Source of the DNA: Muribaculaceae bacterium
Lineage (GTDB): Bacteria; Bacteroidota; Bacteroidia; Bacteroidales; Muribaculaceae
NCBI GenBank assembly: GCA_022510465.1
Contig: JAFLTJ010000015.1
Location: 1 to 42,125, forward strand
Direction: 5' to 3'
DNA: 42,125 nucleotides
Positions within the stretch are counted from its first letter, which is position 1. Every line of letters starts with the position of its first letter. The notes under the pieces are model-generated. The model did no database searches. It saw only the letters and a list, made by a program, of their open reading frames with translations, and was not told where the DNA came from. This document shows, one piece after another, positions 1 to 8,725 of the stretch. The position numbers and the translations under genes are program-made.

Positions 1-11
1 GCGGTGATGGC

Positions 12-29
12 GCAGGCTTGGAAGCCTGC
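12..29 (+). repeat. Near-palindromic repeat A, copy 1
   Basis: GCAGGCTTGGAAGCCTGC: two 8-nt arms that are reverse complements around a GG centre. It is followed by TTTCCGGGCTG and then by CGCGGCGTG, and both flanks recur after the copy at 13099-13116. The repeat unit is therefore about 40 nt, not just the palindrome. Confidence 0.85.
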
Positions 30-110
30 TTTCCGGGCTGACGCGGCGTGATGGGTGGCGGTGAAAGGCGCAGAAGTCCCCGACAACTCGCCTGACGGCT
101 CGAAAGTCGA

Positions 111-142
111 GGGCTAACGAACTTTATGCCCTCCGGGCAATT
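111..142 (+). repeat. Repeat B, copy 1 (GGGCTAAC...CTCCGGGCAATT)
   Basis: A 32-nt block that matches 12985-13016 at 30 of 32 positions by eye. It contains the short hairpin TGCCCTCCGGGCA (arms TGCCC and GGGCA). Immediately upstream, at 99-111, is another perfect small hairpin, CTCGA-AAG-TCGAG. The similarity to the second copy extends weakly upstream through a shared GCGCAG...CCCCGAC stretch. Confidence 0.8.
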
Positions 143-188
143 TTGCACGGGCGCGGAGCCGTGAGGCGGAGAGGTGGCGGTGAAAGGC

Positions 189-206
189 GCAGGCTTGGAA
201 GCCTGC
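189..206 (+). repeat. Near-palindromic repeat A, copy 2
   Basis: Identical 18-nt core to the copy at 12-29, again followed by TTTCCGGGC. The upstream flank GGTGGCGGTGAAAGGCGCAG (about 172-191) also occurs at about 54-73, so the copies sit in a larger imperfect direct repeat. Confidence 0.85.
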
Positions 207-239
207 TTTCCGGGCGGAGGGGCCGTGGTTAAGTTAAAT

Positions 240-260
240 AAGTTATAGAAGTTATATAAG
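240..260 (+). repeat. Repeat C, copy 1 (AT-rich 21-mer)
   Basis: A 21-nt stretch starting AAGTTATAGAAG and ending TATATAAG, exactly repeated at 12888-12908. It contains internally related AAGTTATA-type units and is preceded by GGTTAAGTTAAAT, which also resembles the flank of the second copy. Confidence 0.8.
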
Positions 261-502
261 TTGAAGAAAAGTGTTATTTTTGCAAAAGGATTGATGCAGA
301 GATTGACACACGGATTGACGCGAGCGTTATTGCAGGAATTGATTCAAGCGTAGGAGCGGAGGTTGGCGCGAGGATTGATGTGGTGGTTGACGCAGGCAGG
401 GACACGGGCGTGGGGATGGTGCCGGGGCGTGTGTGGTGAAAAAATGGCTGTGGTTAGTTTATTTTAACATTTGTGGGTCGTTATTTTACCTGATGGGTGT
501 AT

Positions 503-510
503 TATCTTTG
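503..510 (+). promoter_or_regulatory. Probable -7 element of the recA promoter (TATCTTTG)
   Basis: TATCTTTG fits the Bacteroidetes -7 consensus TAnnTTTG and ends 44 nt before the recA start. No good -33 TTG lies at 19-21 nt; the nearest TTTG is at 470-473, which gives a long 29-nt spacer. The -7 match is seen directly; promoter function is inferred. Confidence 0.55.
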
Positions 511-554
511 CGATGTCAAACAAATGAAGTCAAAAAAATAAAATCACAAAATAT

Positions 555-1721
555 ATGGAAAAGAAGAAAACAGCAGGTAAGAAGACCGGAAAGGTGGAGG
601 TAGACCCGCGTCAGACGAAGTTGAACGCGCTGGCACAGGCTATGGGCGCGATAACGAAGAAGCATGGCCAGGGGTCGATAATGACTCTGGGCGATGACTC
701 GGTGGAGGATGTAGAGGTTATCCCGACGGGGTCGATAGGGCTGAATTATGCTCTTGGTGTAGGTGGGTTCCCACGCGGCCGAATTATTGAGATTTTCGGG
801 CCTGAGTCGTCGGGTAAAACGACGCTTGCTATCCATGCGATAGCCGAGGCTCAGAAGGCGGGCGGTATTGCGGCTATTATCGACGCGGAGCATGCGTTTG
901 ACCGCTTTTATGCGGAGTCGCTTGGCGTTGATGTCAACTCGCTGTTGATTTCTCAGCCCGACAACGGGGAGCAGGCGCTGGAGATTGCGGAGCAGCTAAT
1001 CCGCTCGTCGGCAATCGATATAATCGTGATTGACTCGGTTGCAGCGCTGACACCAAAGGGGGAGATTGATGGTGAAATGGGTGACCGGAATGTTGGATTG
1101 CAGGCTCGATTGATGTCGCAGGCGATGAGAAAGATGACGGGTTATATTTCGCGGACAAACACATGCTGCATTTTTATCAATCAGCTTCGCGAGAAGATAG
1201 GGCAGATGTTTGGACCGGCAGAAACGACGACGGGCGGAAATGCGCTGAAATTTTATGCGTCGGTTCGCATAGATATTCGCCCGAGCACAACAATCAAGCA
1301 GGGTGAAGATATCCTGGGCCGTCATACGAAGGTTAAGGTTGTTAAAAACAAGGTTGCGCCCCCATTCAAGCGTGCGGAATTTGATATAATGTTTGGAGAG
1401 GGAATCTCTCGTTCGGGCGAGATTATCGACCTGGCAGAGGAGCTGGGTATCGTTGGAAAAAGCGGGTCATGGTACAGCTACAACGGGTCGAAATTGGGTC
1501 AGGGTCGCGACGGGGTAAAGCGTGTAATAGCTGACAATCCGGAGCTGGCCGACGAGCTTGAATCGAAGATAGTGGAGGCGCTGAATGCCTCGTCGCCGCA
1601 AGCGAAGTCGAAACCCGAGCCGACGGCGGCGCCGGCAAAGCCGGAAACCCGGGAGGCTGAGATTGATGATGATTTTGATGATGAGCTTCCGGATGATTTT
1701 GTTCTCGAGGAGGATATCTGA
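555..1721 (+). CDS. recA: Recombinase RecA
   Basis: RecA forms ATP-dependent filaments on single-stranded DNA, carries out strand exchange in recombinational repair, and activates LexA-type self-cleavage where that response exists. The 388-residue product has the RecA Walker A motif GPESSGKT at about 82-89, the catalytic Glu at about 112 in DAEHAF, and the [11 protein letters not shown] block. The C-terminal tail is strongly acidic (many Asp and Glu in the last 22 residues), as is usual for RecA. It is longer than the E. coli protein by about 16 residues at the N-terminus plus a Pro/Ala/Lys-rich linker before the acidic end. The start ATG follows the promoter by about 45 nt, and the gene appears monocistronic because a strong terminator lies 22 nt after the stop. 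Confidence 0.98.
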   Translation: MEKKKTAGKKTGKVEVDPRQTKLNALAQAMGAITKKHGQGSIMTLGDDSVEDVEVIPTGSIGLNYALGVGGFPRGRIIEIFGPESSGKTTLAIHAIAEAQKAGGIAAIIDAEHAFDRFYAESLGVDVNSLLISQPDNGEQALEIAEQLIRSSAIDIIVIDSVAALTPKGEIDGEMGDRNVGLQARLMSQAMRKMTGYISRTNTCCIFINQLREKIGQMFGPAETTTGGNALKFYASVRIDIRPSTTIKQGEDILGRHTKVKVVKNKVAPPFKRAEFDIMFGEGISRSGEIIDLAEELGIVGKSGSWYSYNGSKLGQGRDGVKRVIADNPELADELESKIVEALNASSPQAKSKPEPTAAPAKPETREAEIDDDFDDELPDDFVLEEDI

Positions 1722-1743
1722 TAAAATCTGATAAAAAACCGGA

Positions 1744-1790
1744 TGGTGTCTCAAAATGGCAGAAATGCATTTTGGGGCACCACTTTTTTT
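1744..1790 (+). terminator. Rho-independent terminator after recA
   Basis: A 15-bp stem (1744-1758 with 1768-1782, two G-U pairs) with a 9-nt loop, followed by seven T residues at 1784-1790. It separates recA from the surface protein block. Confidence 0.9.
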
Positions 1791-2044
1791 GTGCCGTGAC
1801 GAAATGCCAGCTTTTTGATTTTTTAAAATTTTTATGATTTTGTTATAGTTTTGCGAAAAAATGATTAAATTTGTAGCGAAATAGTGGCAAATATCTTGCA
1901 AAAAGGGCTAAATGATAGCCTAAAGAGGATTTTGCTGATGATTAGGAGCGCGAGGCATTGAATTACAATGCCCGTGCCGATATATATAAACTGGTTGATG
2001 AAAAAGTATTAAGTATCTGAATAACAATTAGTAAAAGCAATAAT
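1791..2044 (+). other. Long leader region before the first giant surface protein
   Basis: About 250 nt without a gene. Two TAnnTTTG matches occur, TAGTTTTG at 1846-1853 and TAAATTTG at 1866-1873. The second has a TTTG at 1839-1842, but the 23-nt spacer is longer than usual. If the second site is used, the transcript has a leader of roughly 165 nt. No obvious terminator or riboswitch fold was seen in it. Confidence 0.4.
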
Positions 2045-5000
2045 ATGAATCTAAAAAATCAGTTGCAGAAAGTATTGTGCATGGTAGCGGTTATAGCCTG
2101 CGGGCTGACGGCCGTTGCACAGTCGACGTTACTCAAGGAGGATTTCAACGGTACGGCCGAAGTGTTTCCGCCGGCCGGGTGGACTGTAATCAACAGTGAC
2201 GCCCCGGGCGCTGTTAATCACTGGGAGTCGTATTTTGATTCGCGCACGTCGATTAGGTCGGCGCATGTTAAGAGCCCAAGCTACGACGAGGCGGAGCCGG
2301 TTAAAGAAGAAGTGCTTATCACTCCAAAGGTGACTTTGAACGGGTATTATGACCTTAATTTCACCTGGGAGGGCGCGACAGCACAATCTATCAATAGGTT
2401 GCCTAACGCTGAATATGACTTTCAGGTACGCGTTCGCGAGGTTGGGTCGGAAAGCTGGACAACGATATTCTCTTTCCTTGATGAGGAGATGGTCAGAAAT
2501 GCGGGTGTAGGTTATCCGTGGACAGCTTGGACATGGAATCCGTCGGCAATCAATCTGACCGATTGGAACGGCAAGACAGTTGAATTTGCTTTTGTATATC
2601 GCTTGCTTAAGGCCGGACCCGGCTCCGGCAATGATATATGGCTTGACGATGTCAGCATTGTGGAGTCGCAGCAGATTACCGGTCCTGTGGCCAGCATTGC
2701 CCCCGACAGCTACGAGTTTCCGACAACGTACATAGGTGCAAAGAAATATTCGGATACAATGACGCTGAAAAATGTTGGTCGCGACGTGCTGACCGTAACA
2801 GGCGTCAAGGGTCTTGAGGGTACCGATTTCGGGTCGACTCTCGAAGCAGGAGCCGTGTCTCTGAAAACCGGCGAAACCTACGAATTCCAGTTCTGGTATG
2901 CCCCGACAACCCAGGGAGGCGCTCGCGCCACGGCGGTTGTTGAAACAAACGGCGGCGATGTAGAGGTTGCACTCTCGGGAACGAAGAAGATGGTGGCCGA
3001 GGGTGGTGTATACGAAGGCTTTGAGGGCGAGACATTCCCTCCGCTTGGCTGGAGCAAAAACGGCGGCGGCTGGTATCGCTATGGTGCCGGCCTGACAGGT
3101 GAAGCGTCGGCCGTGTGTGGTTTCCCCGAGGATGCCGAGCTGATAACGCCGCGTCTTGACCTTTCGAGCGGTGACGCCCATTCGATTAAGTTCTCTTATT
3201 TTGAGTCGTTTGAGCCGATGAGCGACGACACCAACGCTCCGGCCAACTATTTCAAGGTTTGCCTGTCGACCGATGGCGGCAAAACGTATAAGGATGTATT
3301 CAACAGCGAAGGCTATGATGTCAATGCGTTGCACGACATATCGGTGGAACTTGACGGTCAGGGCAGCAACGACTGTTATATCAAGTTCTGGAGCTATATT
3401 CCCAATTTCTCAATGAGCGGCTATGACGAAGTTCCCGACTACTCGATGATTTTTGTTGACGACGTGATGTTGCCCACACTCTACGGGCGCGAAATGCCCC
3501 CGGCGAGCTCAACGGCAATCAGCCCGGCCGACGGCGCGGAGAATGTGTATCACAAGAATCTTGAGTTGCAGTGGAGCGGCGAATTGTTTGCCACCAACTA
3601 CAAGCTCTACCTTGGTAAAGCGGCCGACAAATTTGATGTAATTGACGGCATGGATATGGGCGAGGCAACGAGCTACACGGTTGCACGATTGGATTACAAT
3701 ACAAAATATTACTGGAAGGTGGTTGGCTACAACGGAAATATAGCCAATACCGAGGCGCCGACCTGGAGCTTCACTGTAATGGAGGACCAGAGCGTGACCG
3801 AGCTGCCCTATTCGGAGGATTTTGACAACGGATATTCACTTGGGTGGAACATAGTCAAGGATGGCGCAACTAAATGGGATTTGTCGAACGTGCAGGCATA
3901 CGGCGGCAAGGGTCATTCGGCAATGGCCAGCGGCTACCAGGAGGGCACAAAGGCGATACTTGAAACGCCCGAGATTAAGATACCTGCCGGAAGCGAGTCG
4001 CTGATATCGTTCGTGTGGGGTAACGCAGCTCCCGTCGGGCTGACAATCGACGAGACCGGAGAGCGGGTTAACACCACCACCGAGCCCGGCAAGCAGTGTT
4101 GCGTGTTCTTTGACATCGAGGTAGATGGCGAGTGGAAAAATCTGGCAATGCTGCACGAGGAGGGCGAGACCAAATACTGGTATCGTGAAAGCTTCCCGTT
4201 GAAAGAGTATGCCGGCAAGACAGTTGCGTTCCGCTGGCGTTATGAGGTTTACAATATGATGGCTGCCGCAGCATCGCTTGACAACGTGCTGATAGAGAGC
4301 ATTTCGGGCGATAAGGCGATGGTAGCGTTCAACTATGAGTCGTGGGATGCAGGATATGTGAACAACGGCAAGAGCGTGACGTCGCGCAATCCAATCTTGC
4401 TGTCGAATATAGGTCTTGACGCATTGAAAGTTAAGAGCGTGGCGTTTAAGACAGCCAACTTCACCACAACCTTGGCAGCCGGCACCGAGATAGCATCAAA
4501 CCGCTCGGCATCGCTGGCCGTGACCTACGCAGCCGGAACAACCGCCGGCGAGGTTGAGGATGAAATGACGGTAACGTTTGAGAACGGGCTGTCGGCAGCA
4601 TTCCCCGTTAAGGGAACAACCTTGGCGGCCGATATCTACTATTATGGCTTTGAGGAGGATGAGCATGCGTCGACACAGCCGGCCGAATTTACGACCGTAG
4701 ACCGTGACGGCTATGCCACCGTAGAGCCGATTATGATATATTATCCCAAGCGCGGCACGCCGTTTGCCTACATCGTGCTCAACTGCACGGGCGCATACGC
4801 CGATTGGCGCAACGTTTATCCTGTCAGCGGCGAGCAGGTTCTCGCATCGTTTGGCGAGTCGACCGGCAATCGCGATACCGACGACTGGATAATCTCGTCG
4901 CAGCTGAAAGCAACCGCGCAGAGTAACTTCCGCTTCTATGCCAAGTGTTACGGCGACGAGACGCAGGTGTTCTCGCAGAATCACGTCGAGGTGCTTGTGT

Positions 5001-5365
5001 CGACAACCGACAAGGAGATAGCAAGCTTTGAGAGCGTATTGTCGTCGCAGAAGATACCCTGGGCCGGAACCGAAGGTAAGTGGACAGAGTATAACGTGGA
5101 TTTGAGCAGCTATGCCGGCAAGGAGATTTATGTAGCCGTTCGTCACACAGCCGACAAGGATGGATTTGTTTCATTCTTTGATGACTTCTGGTTTGAGCAT
5201 TTTGACGGAAAAGAGACCGGAATAGAGAATGTTGTAATCGAGTCGGGCAACGCCGCCGAAGAACTGTACAATCTCAACGGCGTTCGCGTCAGCCGCGACA
5301 ATGCAACTCCGGGTATTTACATTAGCCGCAAGAATGGTGTGGCAGAAAAGATTATAATCAGATAA
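2045..5365 (+). CDS. Giant secreted choice-of-anchor J protein, paralogue 1
   Basis: No specific function can be assigned; it is most likely a surface or secreted adhesion- or glycan-associated protein. The 1106-residue product starts with a signal peptide (about 1-25, AVA then Gln26). A VIAC sequence at 16-19 could also act as a lipobox, but the SPI site looks better. Domains in order: choice-of-anchor J-like beta-sandwich (about 28-207), Ig-like choice-of-anchor D-like (214-314), second anchor J-like (320-478), fibronectin III-like (487-580, with YNTKYYWKVV), third anchor J-like (585-752), a further Ig-like domain (758-860), a fourth sandwich (862-1054, ending FFDDFWFEHFD), and a T9SS-like tail (about 1058-1106, with ELYNLNGVRV and GIYI). 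The final stop overlaps the start of the next gene by one base (TAATG), so the two are probably translationally coupled. Confidence 0.85.
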   Translation: MNLKNQLQKVLCMVAVIACGLTAVAQSTLLKEDFNGTAEVFPPAGWTVINSDAPGAVNHWESYFDSRTSIRSAHVKSPSYDEAEPVKEEVLITPKVTLNGYYDLNFTWEGATAQSINRLPNAEYDFQVRVREVGSESWTTIFSFLDEEMVRNAGVGYPWTAWTWNPSAINLTDWNGKTVEFAFVYRLLKAGPGSGNDIWLDDVSIVESQQITGPVASIAPDSYEFPTTYIGAKKYSDTMTLKNVGRDVLTVTGVKGLEGTDFGSTLEAGAVSLKTGETYEFQFWYAPTTQGGARATAVVETNGGDVEVALSGTKKMVAEGGVYEGFEGETFPPLGWSKNGGGWYRYGAGLTGEASAVCGFPEDAELITPRLDLSSGDAHSIKFSYFESFEPMSDDTNAPANYFKVCLSTDGGKTYKDVFNSEGYDVNALHDISVELDGQGSNDCYIKFWSYIPNFSMSGYDEVPDYSMIFVDDVMLPTLYGREMPPASSTAISPADGAENVYHKNLELQWSGELFATNYKLYLGKAADKFDVIDGMDMGEATSYTVARLDYNTKYYWKVVGYNGNIANTEAPTWSFTVMEDQSVTELPYSEDFDNGYSLGWNIVKDGATKWDLSNVQAYGGKGHSAMASGYQEGTKAILETPEIKIPAGSESLISFVWGNAAPVGLTIDETGERVNTTTEPGKQCCVFFDIEVDGEWKNLAMLHEEGETKYWYRESFPLKEYAGKTVAFRWRYEVYNMMAAAASLDNVLIESISGDKAMVAFNYESWDAGYVNNGKSVTSRNPILLSNIGLDALKVKSVAFKTANFTTTLAAGTEIASNRSASLAVTYAAGTTAGEVEDEMTVTFENGLSAAFPVKGTTLAADIYYYGFEEDEHASTQPAEFTTVDRDGYATVEPIMIYYPKRGTPFAYIVLNCTGAYADWRNVYPVSGEQVLASFGESTGNRDTDDWIISSQLKATAQSNFRFYAKCYGDETQVFSQNHVEVLVSTTDKEIASFESVLSSQKIPWAGTEGKWTEYNVDLSSYAGKEIYVAVRHTADKDGFVSFFDDFWFEHFDGKETGIENVVIESGNAAEELYNLNGVRVSRDNATPGIYISRKNGVAEKIIIR

Positions 5366-8300
5366 TGATGAAAAAGGATATATTAACAGGTTTATTGGCT
5401 TGTGTGGTTTCAATAGGAACCGCACAGGCCGCGCCGCTTCTGAGCGACGATTTTGAGGATTATACAACGACCTCGGGTCTTGGCGACTGGAAGGTAGAGG
5501 GAGAATTTCAGCTTCAGTCGGCAGGCAGCATGACAACCTTTACATGGAAATCGGTTGGAAACGGACTTTCGGGCAAGCGCTCCTTGCAGGGAGGCGGAGC
5601 CTGTTTCAATGATGAGGGCCCGTATGAGGTGACGCTTGTGTCGCCGGAGTTGACGCTAGAGGCCGGAAAGAGCTATAAAGTGGATTTCCTGTGGCAGCAA
5701 TCCACCACCGCGACGCTGACCAATCAGTGCAGCGACCTGCTGGTGAAGGTGCGCGAGCCGGGAGGCGAGTGGACAACGGTGTTTGCCGCCGCTGACAGAG
5801 ATATGTGTGAAGCCTCGGGCGTGGCCTTTCCATGGGGCCAGTCAAGCAACTGGGAAACAAACCATTCGGCAGTAGATATTTCGGCATGGGCCGGAAAGAA
5901 AGTTGAGGTTGGATTTGCCTGGCTTAAGAAAGATTTTGATAACAGTTTTGCCAACAGTGCCACTATCGACGATGTAGTGATAGACGAGTACAACCCGGCA
6001 TCGGGTCCGGTGGCCGACCTGTCGCAAACCGCCTATACATTCCCCCGAACCTACGTTGGAACAATCTCCAACTCGGAGGCAATAACGCTGACCAACAGCG
6101 GCAAGGGAAATCTTAAAATCACAAGCATCGAGGGCCTTGAGGGGAGCGACTTCATCTGCATGCTCAACCCGGCCGATGTCAATGTGGAACCTAACCGCTC
6201 GATATTTTTCAACGTGCGTTATATCCCGACGGTTAACGGGGCTGCAACCGCCACAATGAAGCTGAATATCGAGGGTGGCGAGCCTGTAGAGATAAAGCTG
6301 ACCGGCTCGAAGACCCCCATTCCCGAAGGGTATAATGTAGAAAACTTTGAGAGCAATCAGTTCCCGCCAACAGGCTGGGCCAAAACAGGAAACTGGAACG
6401 CGCTCAACTCAAGTTTCTCGGGAGATTGGTGTACATACGTCAACCTCACGATGAGCCCGGCGGTGCATTATCTTACCACCCCGCGCCTGGATTTGAGCGG
6501 CGATACCGAGCATTTTGTTGCGTTCTCCTATATCAATCAGTTGGCCTATATGACCGACGACCTTTATGGCGTGGAGAACTATGTGGACCTTGAACTGTCG
6601 ACCGACGGTGGTCAGACCTGGAAAACGCTGTGGAGCCTCAACGACTATGTTGAGGAGGTTGCGCAGGCAAAAGTGACGCTGGGCAGCGACCTGGGCGATA
6701 ACTGTTACGTTCGCTGGGCGTATTATATCCCCGACCTCGACCCGACGATTTATGACTATGAATACAGCAACTATTTCCTTGACGCCATCGTGCTGCCGCC
6801 GTTCTACGGTGCCGGCGGCGTTCCCGCGGCCACTACGGCAGTATCGCCCAAGGATGGAGCGGTTGACCAGGTAAACAGCGGCTTGATTCTCGAGTGGGCG
6901 TCGACGCTTTTTGCAACGAGCTACAAGGTGAGCGTCGGCACGACGGCCGAGAAGTTTGATGTAGTAGATGGAGCGGTGACCGAAGCGACAAGCTACGCCG
7001 TGCCGCGATTGGAATACAACACGAAATATTACTGGAAGGTAGTTCCGACAAATGCGACCGGCGATGCGGCCAATGTGCCGGTGTGGAGCTTTACCACGAT
7101 GGCCGACCAGAGTATCAAGACTTTCCCCTACAGCCAGGGTTTTGAGGAGCCGGCAAAGGCATTCCCGTTGGGCTGGGGAACAACCGCCACTGGAACAACC
7201 AAGTGGGGCATAAGCGAGATAGGAGTGTTTGACGGCAAGCAGATAGCATTTGCGTCGGGCACGGTGAGCAACACATCGGCAACGCTTACAACGCCCGAAA
7301 TCCAGCTCCCGGCCGACGACACGATGATGCTCACATTCTTCTGGGGTAACAATGCGCCGGCAGTACTTGCCAAAGACGAGACCGGCAATGCCCGCAACAC
7401 CACGACGGCCCATGACGGCAACGACGCCTGCTATGTAGAGATAGCCGAGGCCGACGGCGAGTGGCAGCAGCTGGCGATAATCTCGGAGGAATCGGAGTAT
7501 TGGGTTCGTGAAGCAATATCGCTGGCCGACTATGCCGGCAAGATAGTTCAGCTGCGCTGGCGTTATGACCTCCAGCAGGGTAACCGTCGTCGCGGCGTGT
7601 CGCTCGACAATATCGTGATAGAGAGCGAAAGCGGTGCGGCTCCGGCCTATTTCAATGTTGCAGAGTTTAACTTCGGCGAGGTTAATGCCAACACTGTAGA
7701 GACCTCGAAGAAATATGTGACGCTGACCAACGGCGGATTGCAGCCGCTGAAGATAGCGTCGGTGACCTACGGCGACGAGCGTTTTGACAGCGACCTCAAG
7801 GAGGGTCAGACTTTGGAGGCCAACAAGGCTGTGACAGTCACGATAGAATTTGCCGCCGGCAGCGAGGCCGCCGAGGTTAAGGGCGAGCTTACAGTAGCCT
7901 TTGAGGGTGGCAAGAGCGTAACGTTACCACTCGTGGCAACCGCACTTCCGGCCACAACCCTCTATTTTGACTTTGAGGATGACGAGCACGGCAGCCTGAA
8001 ACCGGCCGGCCTGACCACGGTGGATGTGGATAAGCAAATCACGGTTAAGTCGAGCGTAATCGATTATCCCAACGCCGGAGAGCCGATGGCGTTCATAGTT
8101 CTGAACGTTACGCGCGATTATGCCGACTGGCGCAACGTTTATCCCCGTTCGGGCGACCAGGTTCTTGCAGCGTTCCGCTCGGCCAACGAATTTATTTCGG
8201 CCGAAGACTGGATTATCTCGCCCAAGATGGCGGCGACCGCCGAATCGCAGTTCCGTTTCTATGGCAAGAGCTATGCGACTAACGACGAGTTTAACGATTT

Positions 8301-8697
8301 CATCCACCACCGCTTTGAGGTGTGGGTTAGCACCGAGGGTGCCGAGGTGGCCAACTTTATCGACAAGGTGAAGAAAGAAACCGAGCTGGCCTACGACAAG
8401 GATGGCAAGTTCACGGAGTACACAATCGACCTGTCGGCCTATGCGGGCAAGGAGATTTATGTAGGATTGCGTCACCTGGGACCGCACAACTCGTATGTGG
8501 CGTTCTTTGACGACTTCTACTATGAGAACTTTGATTCGTTTGAAATGAGCGGAATCAAGGTTGTGCATAGCGAGCTCCCCGGCGAGACGACCTACTATAA
8601 CCTTCAGGGAGTTCAGGTGGCCGGCGATAGGTTGACTCCGGGCGTTTACATCGTTCGCCGTGGTGACGGCAGCGTTACGAAGATATTAGTGAAATAA
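5365..8697 (+). CDS. Giant secreted choice-of-anchor J protein, paralogue 2
   Basis: The 1110-residue product is colinear with the preceding protein and clearly a tandem duplicate. Matching landmarks include YNTKYYWKVV at about 551-560, YADWRNVYP at 919-927, DDFYYENFD near 1049-1057, and the tail with YYNLQGVQV and GVYIVRRGDG. The signal peptide could be cut at GTA/Gln21 or at AQA/Ala23. The domain order is anchor J-like, Ig-like, anchor J-like, FN3-like, anchor J-like, Ig-like, final sandwich, T9SS-like tail. There are two adjacent ATGs (5365 and 5368); either could be used, and the first overlaps the upstream stop. Substrate, ligand and partners are unknown. The conserved architecture with diverged residues suggests two related surface proteins with different ligands, which is inference. 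Confidence 0.85.
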   Translation: MMKKDILTGLLACVVSIGTAQAAPLLSDDFEDYTTTSGLGDWKVEGEFQLQSAGSMTTFTWKSVGNGLSGKRSLQGGGACFNDEGPYEVTLVSPELTLEAGKSYKVDFLWQQSTTATLTNQCSDLLVKVREPGGEWTTVFAAADRDMCEASGVAFPWGQSSNWETNHSAVDISAWAGKKVEVGFAWLKKDFDNSFANSATIDDVVIDEYNPASGPVADLSQTAYTFPRTYVGTISNSEAITLTNSGKGNLKITSIEGLEGSDFICMLNPADVNVEPNRSIFFNVRYIPTVNGAATATMKLNIEGGEPVEIKLTGSKTPIPEGYNVENFESNQFPPTGWAKTGNWNALNSSFSGDWCTYVNLTMSPAVHYLTTPRLDLSGDTEHFVAFSYINQLAYMTDDLYGVENYVDLELSTDGGQTWKTLWSLNDYVEEVAQAKVTLGSDLGDNCYVRWAYYIPDLDPTIYDYEYSNYFLDAIVLPPFYGAGGVPAATTAVSPKDGAVDQVNSGLILEWASTLFATSYKVSVGTTAEKFDVVDGAVTEATSYAVPRLEYNTKYYWKVVPTNATGDAANVPVWSFTTMADQSIKTFPYSQGFEEPAKAFPLGWGTTATGTTKWGISEIGVFDGKQIAFASGTVSNTSATLTTPEIQLPADDTMMLTFFWGNNAPAVLAKDETGNARNTTTAHDGNDACYVEIAEADGEWQQLAIISEESEYWVREAISLADYAGKIVQLRWRYDLQQGNRRRGVSLDNIVIESESGAAPAYFNVAEFNFGEVNANTVETSKKYVTLTNGGLQPLKIASVTYGDERFDSDLKEGQTLEANKAVTVTIEFAAGSEAAEVKGELTVAFEGGKSVTLPLVATALPATTLYFDFEDDEHGSLKPAGLTTVDVDKQITVKSSVIDYPNAGEPMAFIVLNVTRDYADWRNVYPRSGDQVLAAFRSANEFISAEDWIISPKMAATAESQFRFYGKSYATNDEFNDFIHHRFEVWVSTEGAEVANFIDKVKKETELAYDKDGKFTEYTIDLSAYAGKEIYVGLRHLGPHNSYVAFFDDFYYENFDSFEMSGIKVVHSELPGETTYYNLQGVQVAGDRLTPGVYIVRRGDGSVTKILVK

Positions 8698-8725
8698 CAA
8701 TCTACAAATCTATCATTAAACATTA

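Larger units (their letters stand above)
1..554. other. Repeat-rich non-coding region upstream of recA
   Basis: I see no credible gene in this stretch. It holds two copies of an 18-nt near-palindrome, one copy of a 32-nt element containing a small GC hairpin, one copy of a 21-nt AT-rich element, a stretch of degenerate GATTGA-like repeats at about 285-425, and the recA promoter candidate. The first three families recur in the gap before pnp (12797-13287). Open frames crossing this region are low-complexity products of the repeats and have no recognisable protein features. Confidence 0.75.

Noticed and set aside
1..260. CRISPR array from the repeated 18-mers
   Set aside because: Copies are few, irregularly spaced, near-palindromic and embedded in longer related flanks; no spacer-repeat periodicity and no cas genes are present.
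2129..3334. 401-residue open frame on the minus strand inside the first giant gene
   Set aside because: It is antisense to a clear coding gene with signal peptide and domains; GC-rich codon bias opens such shadow frames, and its residues look random (Arg/Cys-rich).
6409..7413. 334-residue minus-strand open frame inside the second giant gene
   Set aside because: Same reason as above: a shadow of a well-supported gene, with no domain or start context.
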